Source of the DNA: Rosenbergiella collisarenosi
Lineage (GTDB): Bacteria; Pseudomonadota; Gammaproteobacteria; Enterobacterales; Enterobacteriaceae
Length of the DNA stretch: 64,000 nucleotides
Assembly: GCF_018494085.1 (NCBI RefSeq)
Contig: NZ_JABBFP010000001.1
Coordinates: 496,001-560,000, forward strand
Reading direction: 5' to 3'
Shown piece after piece: positions 20,451 to 30,624 of this stretch (its first letter is position 1; each line of letters opens with the position of its first letter). The translations under genes were made by a program, and so were the position numbers. A model generated the notes under the pieces. It worked only from the letters and a program-made list of their open reading frames with translations, was not told the origin of the DNA and did no database searches.

Positions 20451-21302
20451 ATGACGTTATTTACGCTATTACTCGTTCTTATTTGCGAGCGGCTATTCAA
20501 GTGGGGGGAGCACTGGCAGTTAGAGCATCGGCTTGAGCCGCTTTTTCGTCGACTACATCATTTCTCATTGGTGCGTACCATCGGATTAGTAGTATTGATC
20601 ATGTTAGTATTTACGTTGTTTCTACATGCCATCGAGGGGCTAGTATTCGGGGTTCTATCACTGATCGTATGGATAGTAGTGGGAGTGTTATGTATTGGCG
20701 CTGGAAAAAGCCGACAACATTATCGCGATTATTTACACTCCGCCAATCAACAGGATGTGACGGGGCATCAGGCTATGGCTGAAGAGCTTAGTACGATCCA
20801 TCCTATGTCGAGCACCATTACGGATAAACTCTATCTACGCGAGCTACAAAATGCGCTGCTATGGATAAATTACCGCTTCTACCTCGCCCCACTTTTTTGG
20901 TTTGTGGTAGGCGCAAGCTATGGGCCGGTTTTTTTATTAGGCTACGCCTTTCTGCGTGCATGGCAGGGATGGCTTGCCAAGCAAGACCGACAACAACGTG
21001 AGCAGTCTGGTGTAGATGTTTTATTGTTCTGGATTGATTGGATACCCGTGAGAGTTGCAGGTTTGGCTTACGCATTTCTTGGTCACGGTGAAAAGGCTTT
21101 GCCGGCATGGGGGCGCTTCATGACCGATATTCGACATAAGCCGTATCACGTATTATCGGTTTTAGCTCAGTTCTCATTAGAGCGGGAACCGTGTAAAGAT
21201 AAGGTGGAAATGCCCCGGGTTGCTGTCGCATTAGCGAAACGTATCACACTCGTCATTGTGTTGATAACGGCAGTCCTGACATTGGCAGGAGTTATCCTGT
21301 AG
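20451..21302 (+). CDS. ampE: AmpE, inner-membrane regulator-associated protein
   Basis: AmpE is an inner-membrane protein cotranscribed with ampD and tied to beta-lactamase signalling; its molecular function is unresolved. The 283 residues equal the E. coli length. Hydrophobic segments lie near residues 2-12, 43-63, 66-85, 140-165 and 263-283. Recognisable stretches are LFTLLLVLICERLFKWGEHWQ and LFWIDWIPVRVAGLAYAFLGH. A bidirectional hairpin separates it from aroP. Confidence 0.93.
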   Translation: MTLFTLLLVLICERLFKWGEHWQLEHRLEPLFRRLHHFSLVRTIGLVVLIMLVFTLFLHAIEGLVFGVLSLIVWIVVGVLCIGAGKSRQHYRDYLHSANQQDVTGHQAMAEELSTIHPMSSTITDKLYLRELQNALLWINYRFYLAPLFWFVVGASYGPVFLLGYAFLRAWQGWLAKQDRQQREQSGVDVLLFWIDWIPVRVAGLAYAFLGHGEKALPAWGRFMTDIRHKPYHVLSVLAQFSLEREPCKDKVEMPRVAVALAKRITLVIVLITAVLTLAGVIL

Positions 21303-21328
21303 TAAGGGGGGATAGCCCCCCCTTATCG
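21303..21328. terminator. Hairpin between convergent ampE and aroP
   Basis: TAAGGGGGG and CCCCCCTTA pair around a short ATAGC-type loop directly after the ampE stop. The T-runs are short, but the position between convergent genes fits a shared terminator. Confidence 0.7.
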
Positions 21329-22681
21329 TTAGCGGGTTGTTTTATTCTTAATCAGATAGCCAATAGCTAAAATCGCGACCCAAACTGGAATTAACCATAC
21401 TGAAATAGCCATACCCGGGATGGTGAGCATAATTCCAAGAATTGCTACCATAAAGATTAGGCATATCCAGTTACCCAGCGGGTAGAAGAGTGCAGGGAAG
21501 CGCGGAGTAATGCCTTGGCGTATTTTCGCTTTGCGAAATCGCATATGAGCAAGACTAATCATCGCCCAGTTAATCACTAACGCTGAGACGACTAACGCCA
21601 TTAATAGTCCGAATGCTTCGCCCGGCATCAAGTAGTTCAGCAGTACAACGAGAGCGGTTGCAAAGGCAGAAAAACCCAGGGCAACGTAGGGGACTCCCCG
21701 TTTATCGACGTTAAGCAGTGCTTTGGGGCCATTACCTTGTTTCGCCAAGCCATACAGCATACGGCTATTCGAATAGACACAGCTGTTATAAACAGAGAGT
21801 GCCGCCGTTAAGATAACGATATTTAATGCATTGGCAACGAGCTTATCGCCGAGCTCATGGAAGATTAAAACGAAAGGACTTGTCCCCTCAATAACCTTTG
21901 TCCATGGGTAGAGTGAAAGCAGAATCGCAAGCGATCCCATGTAAAAAATTAAGATGCGATAAATAACCTGATTGGTTGCTTTGGGGATGCTTGTTTGTGG
22001 GTCAGCCGCTTCCGCAGCGGTGATACCGACCAGTTCGAGTCCGCCGAACGAGAACATAATGATGACCATTGCGGTTATCAAGCCTGTTACGCCGTGTGGG
22101 AAGAACCCACCCTGTGCCCATATGTTGGTCACGGATGCTTGCGGGCCACCCTGTCCGCTTAACAGTAGCCAAGTACCGAAAGCTATCATTGCGACAACCG
22201 CGACGACTTTAATAATTGAAAACCAGAACTCTAATTCACCGTAAATTTTTACGTTAGCGAGGTTAATAGCGTTGATGAGTATAAAAAAGACTGCGGCAGA
22301 GACCCAAGTTGGGATCTCAGGCCACCAGTATTGGACATAGAGCCCTACAGCCGATAGTTCAGCCATCGCGACCAATACGTACAGGACCCAATAGTTCCAA
22401 CCTGAGGCAAACCCGGCGAAACTCCCCCAATATTTGTAGGCAAAATGGCTGAAAGAACCGGCGACAGGTTCTTCAACAATCATTTCCCCCAGCTGGCGCA
22501 TAATCATAAAGGCGATAAGGCCACCAATAGCATAACCGAGCAGCACTGAAGGGCCAGCCATCTTGATTGTTTGAGCTAAACCTAGAAACAATCCTGTACC
22601 AACTGCTCCTCCTAAGGCAATCAACTGGATATGCCTATTTTTCAGCCCCCGTTTTAACGAACCTGTTTGTTGCTCGCTCAT
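21329..22681 (-). CDS. aroP: AroP, aromatic amino acid permease
   Basis: AroP is a proton-coupled APC-family importer of phenylalanine, tyrosine and tryptophan with about 12 membrane spans. The start is at MSEQQTGSLKRG, five bases after GAGAGG, giving 450 residues; a longer reading frame adds 23 unconserved residues. Conserved stretches include KRGLKNRHIQLIALGGAVGTGLFLG and GSFSHFAYKYWGSFAGFASGWN. It is divergent from pdhR, as in E. coli. It could in principle be the close paralogue PheP, but the locus supports AroP. Confidence 0.93.
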   Translation of the reverse strand: MSEQQTGSLKRGLKNRHIQLIALGGAVGTGLFLGLAQTIKMAGPSVLLGYAIGGLIAFMIMRQLGEMIVEEPVAGSFSHFAYKYWGSFAGFASGWNYWVLYVLVAMAELSAVGLYVQYWWPEIPTWVSAAVFFILINAINLANVKIYGELEFWFSIIKVVAVVAMIAFGTWLLLSGQGGPQASVTNIWAQGGFFPHGVTGLITAMVIIMFSFGGLELVGITAAEAADPQTSIPKATNQVIYRILIFYMGSLAILLSLYPWTKVIEGTSPFVLIFHELGDKLVANALNIVILTAALSVYNSCVYSNSRMLYGLAKQGNGPKALLNVDKRGVPYVALGFSAFATALVVLLNYLMPGEAFGLLMALVVSALVINWAMISLAHMRFRKAKIRQGITPRFPALFYPLGNWICLIFMVAILGIMLTIPGMAISVWLIPVWVAILAIGYLIKNKTTR

Positions 22682-23106
22682 AAATTCCTCTCGCGTAGTG
22701 TTCTTATACCTAATTTCAGGCTGTAAGGAGAATGTGACAGACTGTGTCATTTATTTTACGGGGTTATGGGGCAGAATTACTACGTTGAAATTAAGGAATT
22801 ATTCGTTATCAGCGGCTGAATCACATAAGGAGTGAAAAACTCTCATTTAGAATATTCTATATTTTGATCATTCAGCATGGATAATAGGGCGCTATTAGGA
22901 GAAAATACGGAGAGTTATAGTGTCTATTGGCGTTAATGTACGATTTGATAGCGCGATGATTTTTCGGTGTGCAGACGCATAGCTTTTAGAGGCGTGAAAG
23001 ATAATTGAGAAAAGTTGCTCCCTGTTTTTTTGATCCAACTCGTACTTTGGTGAACGTAACATAGACAGTCGGTAAATGTTTTGTTAGCTTAAGCCACCTT
23101 GTGGGA
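22682..23106. promoter_or_regulatory. Divergent aroP/pdhR promoter region
   Basis: This non-coding, AT-rich stretch carries the promoters of both divergent genes. I could not identify a convincing TyrR box for aroP, nor assign -35/-10 elements with confidence. No coding remnant was seen. Confidence 0.5.
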
Positions 23107-23123
23107 AATTGGTATGACCAATT
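23107..23123. promoter_or_regulatory. PdhR operator upstream of pdhR-aceEF
   Basis: AATTGGTATGACCAATT is a palindrome matching the E. coli PdhR operator (AATTGGTAAGACCAATT) at all but one central base. It lies 28 bases before the pdhR start, so PdhR should repress its own operon until pyruvate releases it. The site also argues against a GTG start at 23101, which would place the operator inside the coding sequence. Confidence 0.92.
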
Positions 23124-23151
23124 TAGAAGAGTAAGAATGACTACAGGTATG

Positions 23152-23916
23152 ATGGCTTATAGTAAAATCAGGCAGCCTAAGCTTTCTGATGTCATTGAGC
23201 AGCAATTAGAGTCTCTGATTATGGAAGGGTCATTGCGACCTGGAGAAAAGCTACTTCCAGAGCGTGAGCTGGCTCGACAATTTGATGTCTCTCGTCCTTC
23301 GGTACGGGAGGCTATTTTACGTTTGGAAGCAAAAGGATTATTGCACCGTCGCCATGGTGGCGGGACCTATGTGCAAGAAAGTTTATGGCAAAGCGTCAGT
23401 GACCCGCTAATTGGCTTATTGGCACAGCATAGCGAATCGCAATATGACCTGCTCGAAATGCGCCATGCTCTCGAGGGGATAGCCGCTTACTACGCTGCTT
23501 TGCGGGGGACGGAAGACGATTTGTCGAGAATTACGCATTATCATCTGGCGATTCAACATGCTCAAGAGAGCGGGGACCTAGACGCAGAAGCTGATGCAGT
23601 GATCGATTATCAAATAACAGTCACAGAAGCCGCGCATAATGTGGTTCTGCTCCATCTGGTTCGTGCAATGGGGCCAATACTCAAGCAGAATGTACGTTCT
23701 AACTTTGAATTACTTTACTCTCGCCGCGATATGCTAGCGAAAGTCAGTGGGCATCGTGCTCGGATTTATCAAGCAATCATCGCACGACAGCCTGAAAAAG
23801 CCCGTGAAGAATCCAACTCGCATCTGGCTTTTCTTGAAGAGATTTTATTGGAGAGAAACCGAGAGCAGTCTCGGCGTGAGCGCTCTTTACGGCGTTTACA
23901 GCAAAGAAAAAATTGA
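23152..23916 (+). CDS. pdhR: PdhR, pyruvate-responsive GntR-family repressor
   Basis: PdhR represses pdhR-aceE-aceF-lpd and is inactivated by pyruvate. The 254 residues, starting at [14 protein letters not shown], equal the E. coli length. An N-terminal winged helix-turn-helix ([21 protein letters not shown]) is followed by an FCD ligand-binding domain with ETRHALEG-like [10 protein letters not shown] and [12 protein letters not shown]. It lies 93 bases before aceE, with the operator upstream. Confidence 0.96.
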   Translation: MAYSKIRQPKLSDVIEQQLESLIMEGSLRPGEKLLPERELARQFDVSRPSVREAILRLEAKGLLHRRHGGGTYVQESLWQSVSDPLIGLLAQHSESQYDLLEMRHALEGIAAYYAALRGTEDDLSRITHYHLAIQHAQESGDLDAEADAVIDYQITVTEAAHNVVLLHLVRAMGPILKQNVRSNFELLYSRRDMLAKVSGHRARIYQAIIARQPEKAREESNSHLAFLEEILLERNREQSRRERSLRRLQQRKN

Positions 23917-24009
23917 GTCACCTAGGTATAAAGAGTGGGTATTGGCATTAAGGCCTTTACCTAGCAACGATATTAATTTCAATGTACAGACACAGATAAG
24001 GAATACCCC

Positions 24010-26673
24010 ATGTCAGACCGTCTACATAATGACGTGGATCCGATTGAAACTCGCGACTGGCTACAGGCGATTGAATCGGTCATCCGTGAAGAAGGTGTTG
24101 AACGCGCACAGTATTTGATCGATCAAGTATTGAATGCGGCTCGCAATGGTGGTGTAAGTGTAGCAACTGGATCGGCGATCCGAGACTACGTTAACACTAT
24201 TCCGACGGAAGAAGAGCCTAACTACCCAGGCAATACCAGCTTAGAGCGCCGTATTCGCGCAGCGATTCGCTGGAACGCGATTATGACCGTACTTCGTGCC
24301 TCCAAAAAAGATTTGGAACTGGGTGGTCATATGGCCTCTTTCCAATCGTCAGCGACTATCTATGAAGTCTGCTTCAACCACTTCTTCCGTGCGCGTACTG
24401 AAAAGGATGGGGGTGACCTCGTTTATTTCCAAGGCCATATTTCCCCAGGCGTCTATGCGCGTGCTTTCCTTGAAGGACGTTTGACTGAAGATCAAATGAA
24501 CAACTTCCGTCAAGAAGTGGACGGTAAAGGTCTTTCCTCCTATCCGCACCCTAAATTAATGCCTGATTTTTGGCAGTTCCCGACGGTATCAATGGGCCTG
24601 GGACCGCTGAGCGCCATCTACCAAGCTAAATTCCTAAAATATCTCGAACACCGTGGATTGAAAGAGACATCCGCGCAAACCGTCTATGCCTTCTTGGGCG
24701 ATGGTGAAATGGATGAGCCTGAATCTAAAGGCGCCATCACTATTGCTACGCGTGAAAAGTTAGACAACTTGGTCTTTGTGATTAACTGTAACTTACAGCG
24801 TCTCGATGGACCCGTTACAGGCAACGGCAAGATCATTAATGAATTAGAAGGGATCTTTGGCGGCGCTGGTTGGGAAGTGATCAAAGTGATTTGGGGCGAC
24901 CGTTGGGATGCATTGCTGCGTAAAGATACTAGCGGTAAGCTAATCCAATTAATGAACGAAACCGTCGACGGTGATTACCAAACCTTTAAGTCACGCAATG
25001 GGGCCTACGTTCGTGAGCACTTCTTTGGACGTTATCCAGAAACAGCGGCGTTGGTCAAAGACATGACTGATGACGAGATCTGGGCCCTTAACCGTGGTGG
25101 TCACGATCCGAAGAAAATCTACGCAGCCTTTAAGAAAGCGCAAGATACTAAAGATAAACCAGTAGTGATCCTTGCTCATACCGTTAAAGGTTATGGCATG
25201 GGCGAAACGGCGGAAGGTAAAAACATTGCGCACCAAGTGAAGAAGATGAACATGGAAGGCGTGCGTTATATCCGCGATCGCTTCAATGTTCCGGTTGCCG
25301 ATGAAAACCTTGAAAAACTTCCTTTTGTGACCTTCGCTGAAGACTCTGAAGAGTACAAATACCTACATAAGCAGCGTGAAAACTTAGGCGGTTACCTGCC
25401 AACGCGTCAAGCCGAATTTACTGAAGAGCTCGAGATGCCTGCGCTGAGCGAATTCCAATCATTATTGGAAGAGCAGAACAAAGAGATCTCGACGACTATC
25501 GCCTTCGTTCGTGCCTTGAACGTGATGCTGAAAAACAAATCTATCAAAGAACGTCTTGTTCCGATCTTAGCGGATGAAGCGCGTACCTTTGGTATGGAAG
25601 GACTTTTCCGTCAGATTGGTATCTACAGCCCGAATGGTCAGCAATATACCCCGCAAGACCGCGAGCAAGTGGCCTATTACAAAGAAGACGAGAAAGGACA
25701 GATTTTACAGGAAGGTATTAACGAGTTAGGTGCAGGCGCCTCGTGGTTGGCCGCAGCGACCTCTTATAGTACTAATAACCTGCCGATGATCCCGTTCTAT
25801 ATTTATTACTCAATGTTCGGTTTCCAACGTATCGGCGATCTCTGCTGGGCAGCGGGTGACCAACAAGCACGTGGCTTCTTAATTGGTGGGACATCGGGCC
25901 GTACGACCCTCAATGGTGAAGGACTACAGCACGAAGATGGTCATAGCCATATTCAGTCGCTCACTATTCCAAACTGTATCTCTTACGATCCTGCTTATGT
26001 GTACGAAGTTGCCGTCATTATGCAGCACGGCTTAGAGCGTATGTACGGTAAAGCGCAAGAGAACGTTTACTACTACATCACGACCCTAAACGAAAACTAC
26101 CATATGCCTGCGATGCCTGAAGGCGCGGAAGAAGGCATTCGTAAAGGTATCTATAAGCTGGATACGCTGGAAGGCAACAAAGGTAAAGTCCAGCTGCTAG
26201 GCTCTGGCGCAATCCTTCGTCATGTTCGTGAAGCAGCGAAAATCCTGTCAGAAGATTATGGCGTCGGTTCAGATGTTTATAGCGTGACGTCGTTCACCGA
26301 GTTGGCTCGCGATGGCCAAGATTGTGAGCGTTGGAACATGTTACACCCGGCAGAAGAGCCACGTGTACCTTATATCTCTCAAGTATTGAGCGATGCGCCA
26401 GCGGTAGCCTCAACGGATTATATGAAATTATTTGCTGAACAAGTCCGTACTTATGTTCCAGCAAGCGATTACCGTGTATTAGGAACCGATGGTTTCGGGC
26501 GTTCAGATAGCCGTGAAAACCTACGTCATCACTTCGAGGTTGATGCCTCCTATGTAGTAGTCGCTGCATTAGGCGAGCTGGCTAAACGTGGCGAAATTGA
26601 TAAACAAGTGGTTGTCGACGCGATTAAGAAATTTAATATTGACGCAGACAAAGTCAATCCACGTCTGGCATAA
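24010..26673 (+). CDS. aceE: AceE, pyruvate dehydrogenase E1 component
   Basis: AceE is the homodimeric, thiamine-diphosphate-dependent E1 that decarboxylates pyruvate and acetylates the lipoyl groups of AceF. The 887 residues equal the E. coli length. The ThDP/Mg motif GDGEMDEPES begins near residue 230, and the histidine-rich GLQHEDGHSH loop and LGTDGFGRSD are intact. It is followed by aceF after 13 bases in one operon under PdhR. Confidence 0.98.
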   Translation: MSDRLHNDVDPIETRDWLQAIESVIREEGVERAQYLIDQVLNAARNGGVSVATGSAIRDYVNTIPTEEEPNYPGNTSLERRIRAAIRWNAIMTVLRASKKDLELGGHMASFQSSATIYEVCFNHFFRARTEKDGGDLVYFQGHISPGVYARAFLEGRLTEDQMNNFRQEVDGKGLSSYPHPKLMPDFWQFPTVSMGLGPLSAIYQAKFLKYLEHRGLKETSAQTVYAFLGDGEMDEPESKGAITIATREKLDNLVFVINCNLQRLDGPVTGNGKIINELEGIFGGAGWEVIKVIWGDRWDALLRKDTSGKLIQLMNETVDGDYQTFKSRNGAYVREHFFGRYPETAALVKDMTDDEIWALNRGGHDPKKIYAAFKKAQDTKDKPVVILAHTVKGYGMGETAEGKNIAHQVKKMNMEGVRYIRDRFNVPVADENLEKLPFVTFAEDSEEYKYLHKQRENLGGYLPTRQAEFTEELEMPALSEFQSLLEEQNKEISTTIAFVRALNVMLKNKSIKERLVPILADEARTFGMEGLFRQIGIYSPNGQQYTPQDREQVAYYKEDEKGQILQEGINELGAGASWLAAATSYSTNNLPMIPFYIYYSMFGFQRIGDLCWAAGDQQARGFLIGGTSGRTTLNGEGLQHEDGHSHIQSLTIPNCISYDPAYVYEVAVIMQHGLERMYGKAQENVYYYITTLNENYHMPAMPEGAEEGIRKGIYKLDTLEGNKGKVQLLGSGAILRHVREAAKILSEDYGVGSDVYSVTSFTELARDGQDCERWNMLHPAEEPRVPYISQVLSDAPAVASTDYMKLFAEQVRTYVPASDYRVLGTDGFGRSDSRENLRHHFEVDASYVVVAALGELAKRGEIDKQVVVDAIKKFNIDADKVNPRLA

Positions 26674-26686
26674 GAGGTAAGAGTAG

Positions 26687-28561
26687 ATGTCAATTGAGAT
26701 CAAAGTTCCGGATATCGGTTCTGACGAAGTCGAAGTCACCGAGATCTTGGTTAAGGTTGGAGACAAGGTTGAAGTCGAACAGTCTCTGCTTACTGTTGAA
26801 GGCGATAAAGCCTCAATGGAAGTGCCTTCACCTCAGGCAGGCGTGATTAAAGAGATTAAAGTTGCGACGGGTGATAAAGTCGAAACGGGATCACTTATCA
26901 TGATCTTCGAAAATGAAGAAAATGCAGCAGCCCCAGAGGCAGCTCAACCCGCTGCAGAGAAAGCCTCTGCTCCGGCCCCGGCTTCTGCTTCGGCAAAAGA
27001 GGTGATGGTACCGGATATCGGTGGTGATGAAGTGGAAGTCACCGAGATCCTGGTGAAGGTTGGCGATACCGTTGAACTTGAACAGTCGCTACTCACCGTT
27101 GAAGGCGATAAAGCCTCAATGGAAGTGCCTGCGCCTTTTGCTGGTAAAGTCAAAGAGATCAAAGTGAGTACTGGCGATAAGGTCAACACCGGATCGTTAA
27201 TTATGATATTTGAGGTTGCGGGTGAAGCCGCAGCATCTGCTAGCACGTCTTCGAAAGAAGAGTCTGCGCCTGGCGCAACGACAGCAGCGTCTAGCCAAGT
27301 GGTTAACGTCCCGGATATTGGCGGAGACGAAGTTGAAGTAACGGAAATCCTAGTGAAAGTCGGTGATAAGGTTTCACTGGAACAGTCACTGATCACCGTC
27401 GAGGGCGATAAAGCATCGATGGAAGTGCCTGCACCTTTCGCGGGTACGGTTACCGAAATTCAAGTAGCGGTTGGCGATAAAATCAGTACCGGTTCTGCCA
27501 TTATGGTCTTCAGCAGCGATGCCCCAGCCGCTGAAAAAGCGCCTGCACCTGCGCCAGAAAAACCGTCTGCGTCGACCTCAGAACCCGCTAAGGCTGCTCC
27601 GACTGCTGCGCCTACGGCGAAGGACGAGTTCGCGGAAAATAGTGCCTATGTCCACGCGACGCCGGTCATTCGTCGTCTTGCACGTGAGTTTGGTGTTAAT
27701 TTAGCGAAGGTTAGAGCGACTGGTCGTAAGGGACGTATCGTTAAAGAAGACGTTCAGTCTTATATTAAAGATGCGTTAAAACGTGCGGATGCAGCACCTG
27801 CGGCGGCAAGTGGCCTTCCTGGAATGCTGCCTTGGCCGAAGGTAGACTTTAGTAAATTTGGCGAAGTAGAAGAAGTGGAATTAGGGCGTATTCAGAAAAT
27901 TTCTGGTGCTAACCTCAGCCGCAACTGGATGGTGATCCCACACGTTACTCACTTCGACGAGTCCGACATCACCGAGCTAGAAGCTTTCCGTAAGCAACAA
28001 AACGTTGAAGCCGATAAACAAAAACTGGACGTTAAAATCACGCCAGTCGTGTTTATTATGAAAGCGGTCGCTAAGGCGCTGGAGGCTTATCCGCGTTTTA
28101 ATAGCTCTTTATCTGAAGATGCTCAACGTTTGACGCTGAAAAAATACATCAATATTGGTGTTGCGGTAGATACACCGAACGGCTTGGTCGTACCCGTATT
28201 CCGCGATGTTAACAAGAAAGGTATTATCGAGCTTTCTCGTGAACTGATGGAAATCTCCAAAAAAGCGCGTTCTGGAAAGCTGACTGCATCCGATATGCAA
28301 GGTGGTTGTTTTACAATATCCAGCTTGGGCGGCCTAGGGACAACCTCGTTCACGCCAATCGTTAATGCTCCAGAAGTGGCGATATTGGGTGTTTCTAAAT
28401 CGTCGATGAAGCCTGTCTGGAATGGAAAAGAGTTTGCGCCACGCTTAATGCTGCCACTCTCACTCTCGTTTGATCACCGAGTGATTGATGGCGCAGAAGG
28501 CGCGCGCTTTATCTCCTATCTAGGTCAAGTGCTTGGCGATATTCGTCGTCTAGTTATGTAA
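26687..28561 (+). CDS. aceF: AceF, dihydrolipoamide acetyltransferase (E2), three lipoyl domains
   Basis: AceF is the cubic 24-mer core of pyruvate dehydrogenase, passing acetyl groups to CoA. The 624 residues hold three N-terminal lipoyl domains with lipoylated GDKAS lysines at 41, 141 and 241, each followed by an Ala/Pro/Ser-rich linker. A peripheral-subunit binding domain follows at about 320-362, then the catalytic domain ending with [14 protein letters not shown] (His597, Asp601). The lysine spacing is exactly 100 residues. It lies between aceE and lpd. Confidence 0.97.
   Translation: MSIEIKVPDIGSDEVEVTEILVKVGDKVEVEQSLLTVEGDKASMEVPSPQAGVIKEIKVATGDKVETGSLIMIFENEENAAAPEAAQPAAEKASAPAPASASAKEVMVPDIGGDEVEVTEILVKVGDTVELEQSLLTVEGDKASMEVPAPFAGKVKEIKVSTGDKVNTGSLIMIFEVAGEAAASASTSSKEESAPGATTAASSQVVNVPDIGGDEVEVTEILVKVGDKVSLEQSLITVEGDKASMEVPAPFAGTVTEIQVAVGDKISTGSAIMVFSSDAPAAEKAPAPAPEKPSASTSEPAKAAPTAAPTAKDEFAENSAYVHATPVIRRLAREFGVNLAKVRATGRKGRIVKEDVQSYIKDALKRADAAPAAASGLPGMLPWPKVDFSKFGEVEEVELGRIQKISGANLSRNWMVIPHVTHFDESDITELEAFRKQQNVEADKQKLDVKITPVVFIMKAVAKALEAYPRFNSSLSEDAQRLTLKKYINIGVAVDTPNGLVVPVFRDVNKKGIIELSRELMEISKKARSGKLTASDMQGGCFTISSLGGLGTTSFTPIVNAPEVAILGVSKSSMKPVWNGKEFAPRLMLPLSLSFDHRVIDGAEGARFISYLGQVLGDIRRLVM
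26699..27514 (+). repeat. Threefold lipoyl-domain repeat within aceF (300-bp period)
   Basis: Three near-copies of the segment from VPDI to the IMxF strand lie in tandem; their lipoyl-lysine codons fall at 26807, 27107 and 27407, exactly 300 bases apart. The most conserved blocks are [14 protein letters not shown] and [12 protein letters not shown]. Such DNA can recombine to gain or lose a domain. Confidence 0.9.
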
Positions 28562-28565
28562 TATC

Positions 28566-28590
28566 TTGAGGTCGGCATTTGCCGGCCTTA
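28566..28590 (+). terminator. Terminator-like hairpin after aceF
   Basis: AAGGCCGGC-type pairing occurs between GAGGTCGGCA and TGCCGGCCTT, followed by a moderately T-rich stretch. It would partly separate pdhR-aceEF from lpd, as in E. coli, where lpd also has its own promoter. The gap to lpd holds no gene. Confidence 0.65.
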
Positions 28591-28782
28591 ATCTTATTAG
28601 GGAGTAGGGCATTGGTGTTATTGAGAAATAATGCGCTATTCTTCAAAACAACTAACCTTTACGCAATCCCGTTTGCACAATTTTAACAATTATGTAAACT
28701 CTTGCACTACATAGGTTCCGGGAAACTAACGCAGCAGAGGGTATTGCGCTATCACCCCCGGAGAATCGAATAAGAGGTCATG

Positions 28783-30207
28783 ATGAGTACAGAGATTAAA
28801 GCCCAAGTTGTGGTACTTGGAGCCGGTCCTGCAGGATATTCTGCAGCATTTCGCTGCGCCGATTTAGGCTTAGAAACCGTACTGGTTGAGCGTTACAGCA
28901 CTCTTGGTGGAGTCTGTTTGAATGTCGGATGTATTCCATCTAAAGCGCTGTTACATGTCGCAAAAGTGATTGAAGAAGCGAAAGCCCTTGAGGCGCATGG
29001 TATCGTATTCGGTAAGCCTGAGACTGATATCGATAAAGTTCGCTCTTGGAAAGATAAAGTTATTGGCCAATTAACCGGTGGCCTCGCGGGTATGGCAAAA
29101 GGCCGTAAAGTAACGGTCGTTAATGGCCTGGGTAAATTTACCGGCGCTAACACCCTGTCTGTCGACGGTGAAAACGGGTCGACCACTATTAACTTTGACA
29201 ACGCTATTATCGCGGCGGGTTCTCGTCCGATCACGCTACCGTTTATTCCGCACGATGACCCACGTGTATGGGATTCTACGGATGCCTTAGCGCTGACTAC
29301 CGTTCCTGAGCGTTTGCTGGTGATGGGCGGAGGTATTATTGGCCTAGAGATGGCTACTGTCTATCACGCATTGGGATCGTCGATCGACGTGGTAGAGATG
29401 TTCGATCAAGTTATTCCCGCGGCAGATAAAGACGTTGTTAAAGTATTTACTAAGCGTATTAGTAAGCAATTTAATCTAATGCTTGAAACCAAAGTGACCG
29501 CTGTCGACGCTAAAGAAGACGGAATTTATGTCACGATGGAAGGTAAAAAAGCGCCTTCCGAGCCACAGCGTTACGATGCAGTCCTAGTCGCTATCGGTCG
29601 TGTACCGAATGGTAAGGGGCTTGATGCCGAGAAAGCGGGTGTGAATGTCGACGAGCGTGGCTTTATCCGTGTCGATAAGCAACTGCGTACCAATGTACCG
29701 CATATCTATGCTATCGGTGACATTGTCGGGCAACCGATGCTGGCTCACAAAGGTGTTCATGAAGGCCATGTCGCAGCCGAAGTGATCGCTGGTAAGAAAC
29801 ATTACTTTGATCCGAAGGTTATCCCATCGATCGCCTACACTGAGCCAGAAGTTGCTTGGGTCGGTCTCACTGAGAAAGAAGCCAAAGAGCAAGGGATCAG
29901 CTACGAAACCGCAACCTTCCCGTGGGCAGCCTCGGGTCGAGCGATTGCTTCTGACTGTGCAGATGGCATGACGAAGTTGATCTTTGATAAAGAGACACAT
30001 CGCGTTATCGGCGGAGCGATCGTCGGGACCAACGGTGGCGAGCTGCTTGGCGAAATTGGCCTAGCCATTGAGATGGGCTGCGATGCGGAAGATATCGCCT
30101 TGACTATCCATGCTCACCCGACACTCCATGAATCCATTGGCCTTGCTGCTGAAGTCTTCGAAGGAAGTATTACCGATCTTCCTAACCCTAAGGCGAAGAA
30201 GAAGTAG
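28783..30207 (+). CDS. lpd: Lpd, dihydrolipoamide dehydrogenase (E3)
   Basis: Lpd is the flavoprotein that reoxidises dihydrolipoyl groups of the pyruvate and 2-oxoglutarate dehydrogenases and the glycine cleavage system. The start is the second of two ATGs (MSTEIKAQ), giving 474 residues as in E. coli and better spacing from AAGAGG. FAD motif GAGPAGYSA, redox pair GGVCLNVGCIPSK, NAD motif GGGIIGLEMA and the C-terminal HAHPTLHES active-site histidine are visible. The 221-base upstream gap probably holds its own promoter. Confidence 0.97.
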   Translation: MSTEIKAQVVVLGAGPAGYSAAFRCADLGLETVLVERYSTLGGVCLNVGCIPSKALLHVAKVIEEAKALEAHGIVFGKPETDIDKVRSWKDKVIGQLTGGLAGMAKGRKVTVVNGLGKFTGANTLSVDGENGSTTINFDNAIIAAGSRPITLPFIPHDDPRVWDSTDALALTTVPERLLVMGGGIIGLEMATVYHALGSSIDVVEMFDQVIPAADKDVVKVFTKRISKQFNLMLETKVTAVDAKEDGIYVTMEGKKAPSEPQRYDAVLVAIGRVPNGKGLDAEKAGVNVDERGFIRVDKQLRTNVPHIYAIGDIVGQPMLAHKGVHEGHVAAEVIAGKKHYFDPKVIPSIAYTEPEVAWVGLTEKEAKEQGISYETATFPWAASGRAIASDCADGMTKLIFDKETHRVIGGAIVGTNGGELLGEIGLAIEMGCDAEDIALTIHAHPTLHESIGLAAEVFEGSITDLPNPKAKKK

Positions 30208-30230
30208 TTCTCCCACTGGGTAACGATCAT

Positions 30231-30260
30231 AAACCGCAATAGCAATATTGCGGTTTTTTT
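30231..30260 (+). terminator. Rho-independent terminator after lpd
   Basis: AAACCGCAATA pairs with TATTGCGGTTT around a short GCAA-type loop and runs into eight T residues. It is 23 bases after the lpd stop. Confidence 0.93.
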
Positions 30261-30624
30261 TCGCTTTTTTATTGACCAGAATGCTGCGTTAAAGCACTCA
30301 ACGGCTGTTAAACCTAGAGGATGATGTTATAAAAGAGTGCGTTTCTCAAGTAAGGATTGTGCGAAGCGTTCTCTTATTGAAGGACTTCTGCATATGGCAA
30401 GACAGCATTATTCTCTAATACCTTGCCCTAAAAGGTTATTTTTATCGTGGAAGTGCTTTTTATTAGGTAGTGATTATGTTGTGTTTTTGTAAACAGATTA
30501 ACAAAGTATAAAAATACTGCTATTCTCAGTGGGCTAAACCGACCATCAAAAACCTATAAAAAGAAGATAATTTATCGGTAGTAGAGGGTTGAAAAGCTAT
30601 AACAATGTGAGCGAGGAGAATGTC
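30261..30624 (+). promoter_or_regulatory. acnB upstream region
   Basis: This gap lacks the yacH gene found here in E. coli. It is AT-rich toward acnB, with promoter-like stretches around 30480-30535. No coding remnant or confident operator was recognised. A GAGGAG ribosome site at 30612-30618 selects the GTG start of acnB. Confidence 0.5.

Noticed and set aside
23101-23151. GTG start extending PdhR upstream to 23101
   Set aside because: It would place the PdhR operator inside the coding sequence and add 17 unconserved residues; the start at 23152 gives exactly the E. coli length.
26944-27396. 150-codon open frame antisense to aceF
   Set aside because: Low-complexity Ser/Thr-rich translation produced by the repeated lipoyl-domain DNA.
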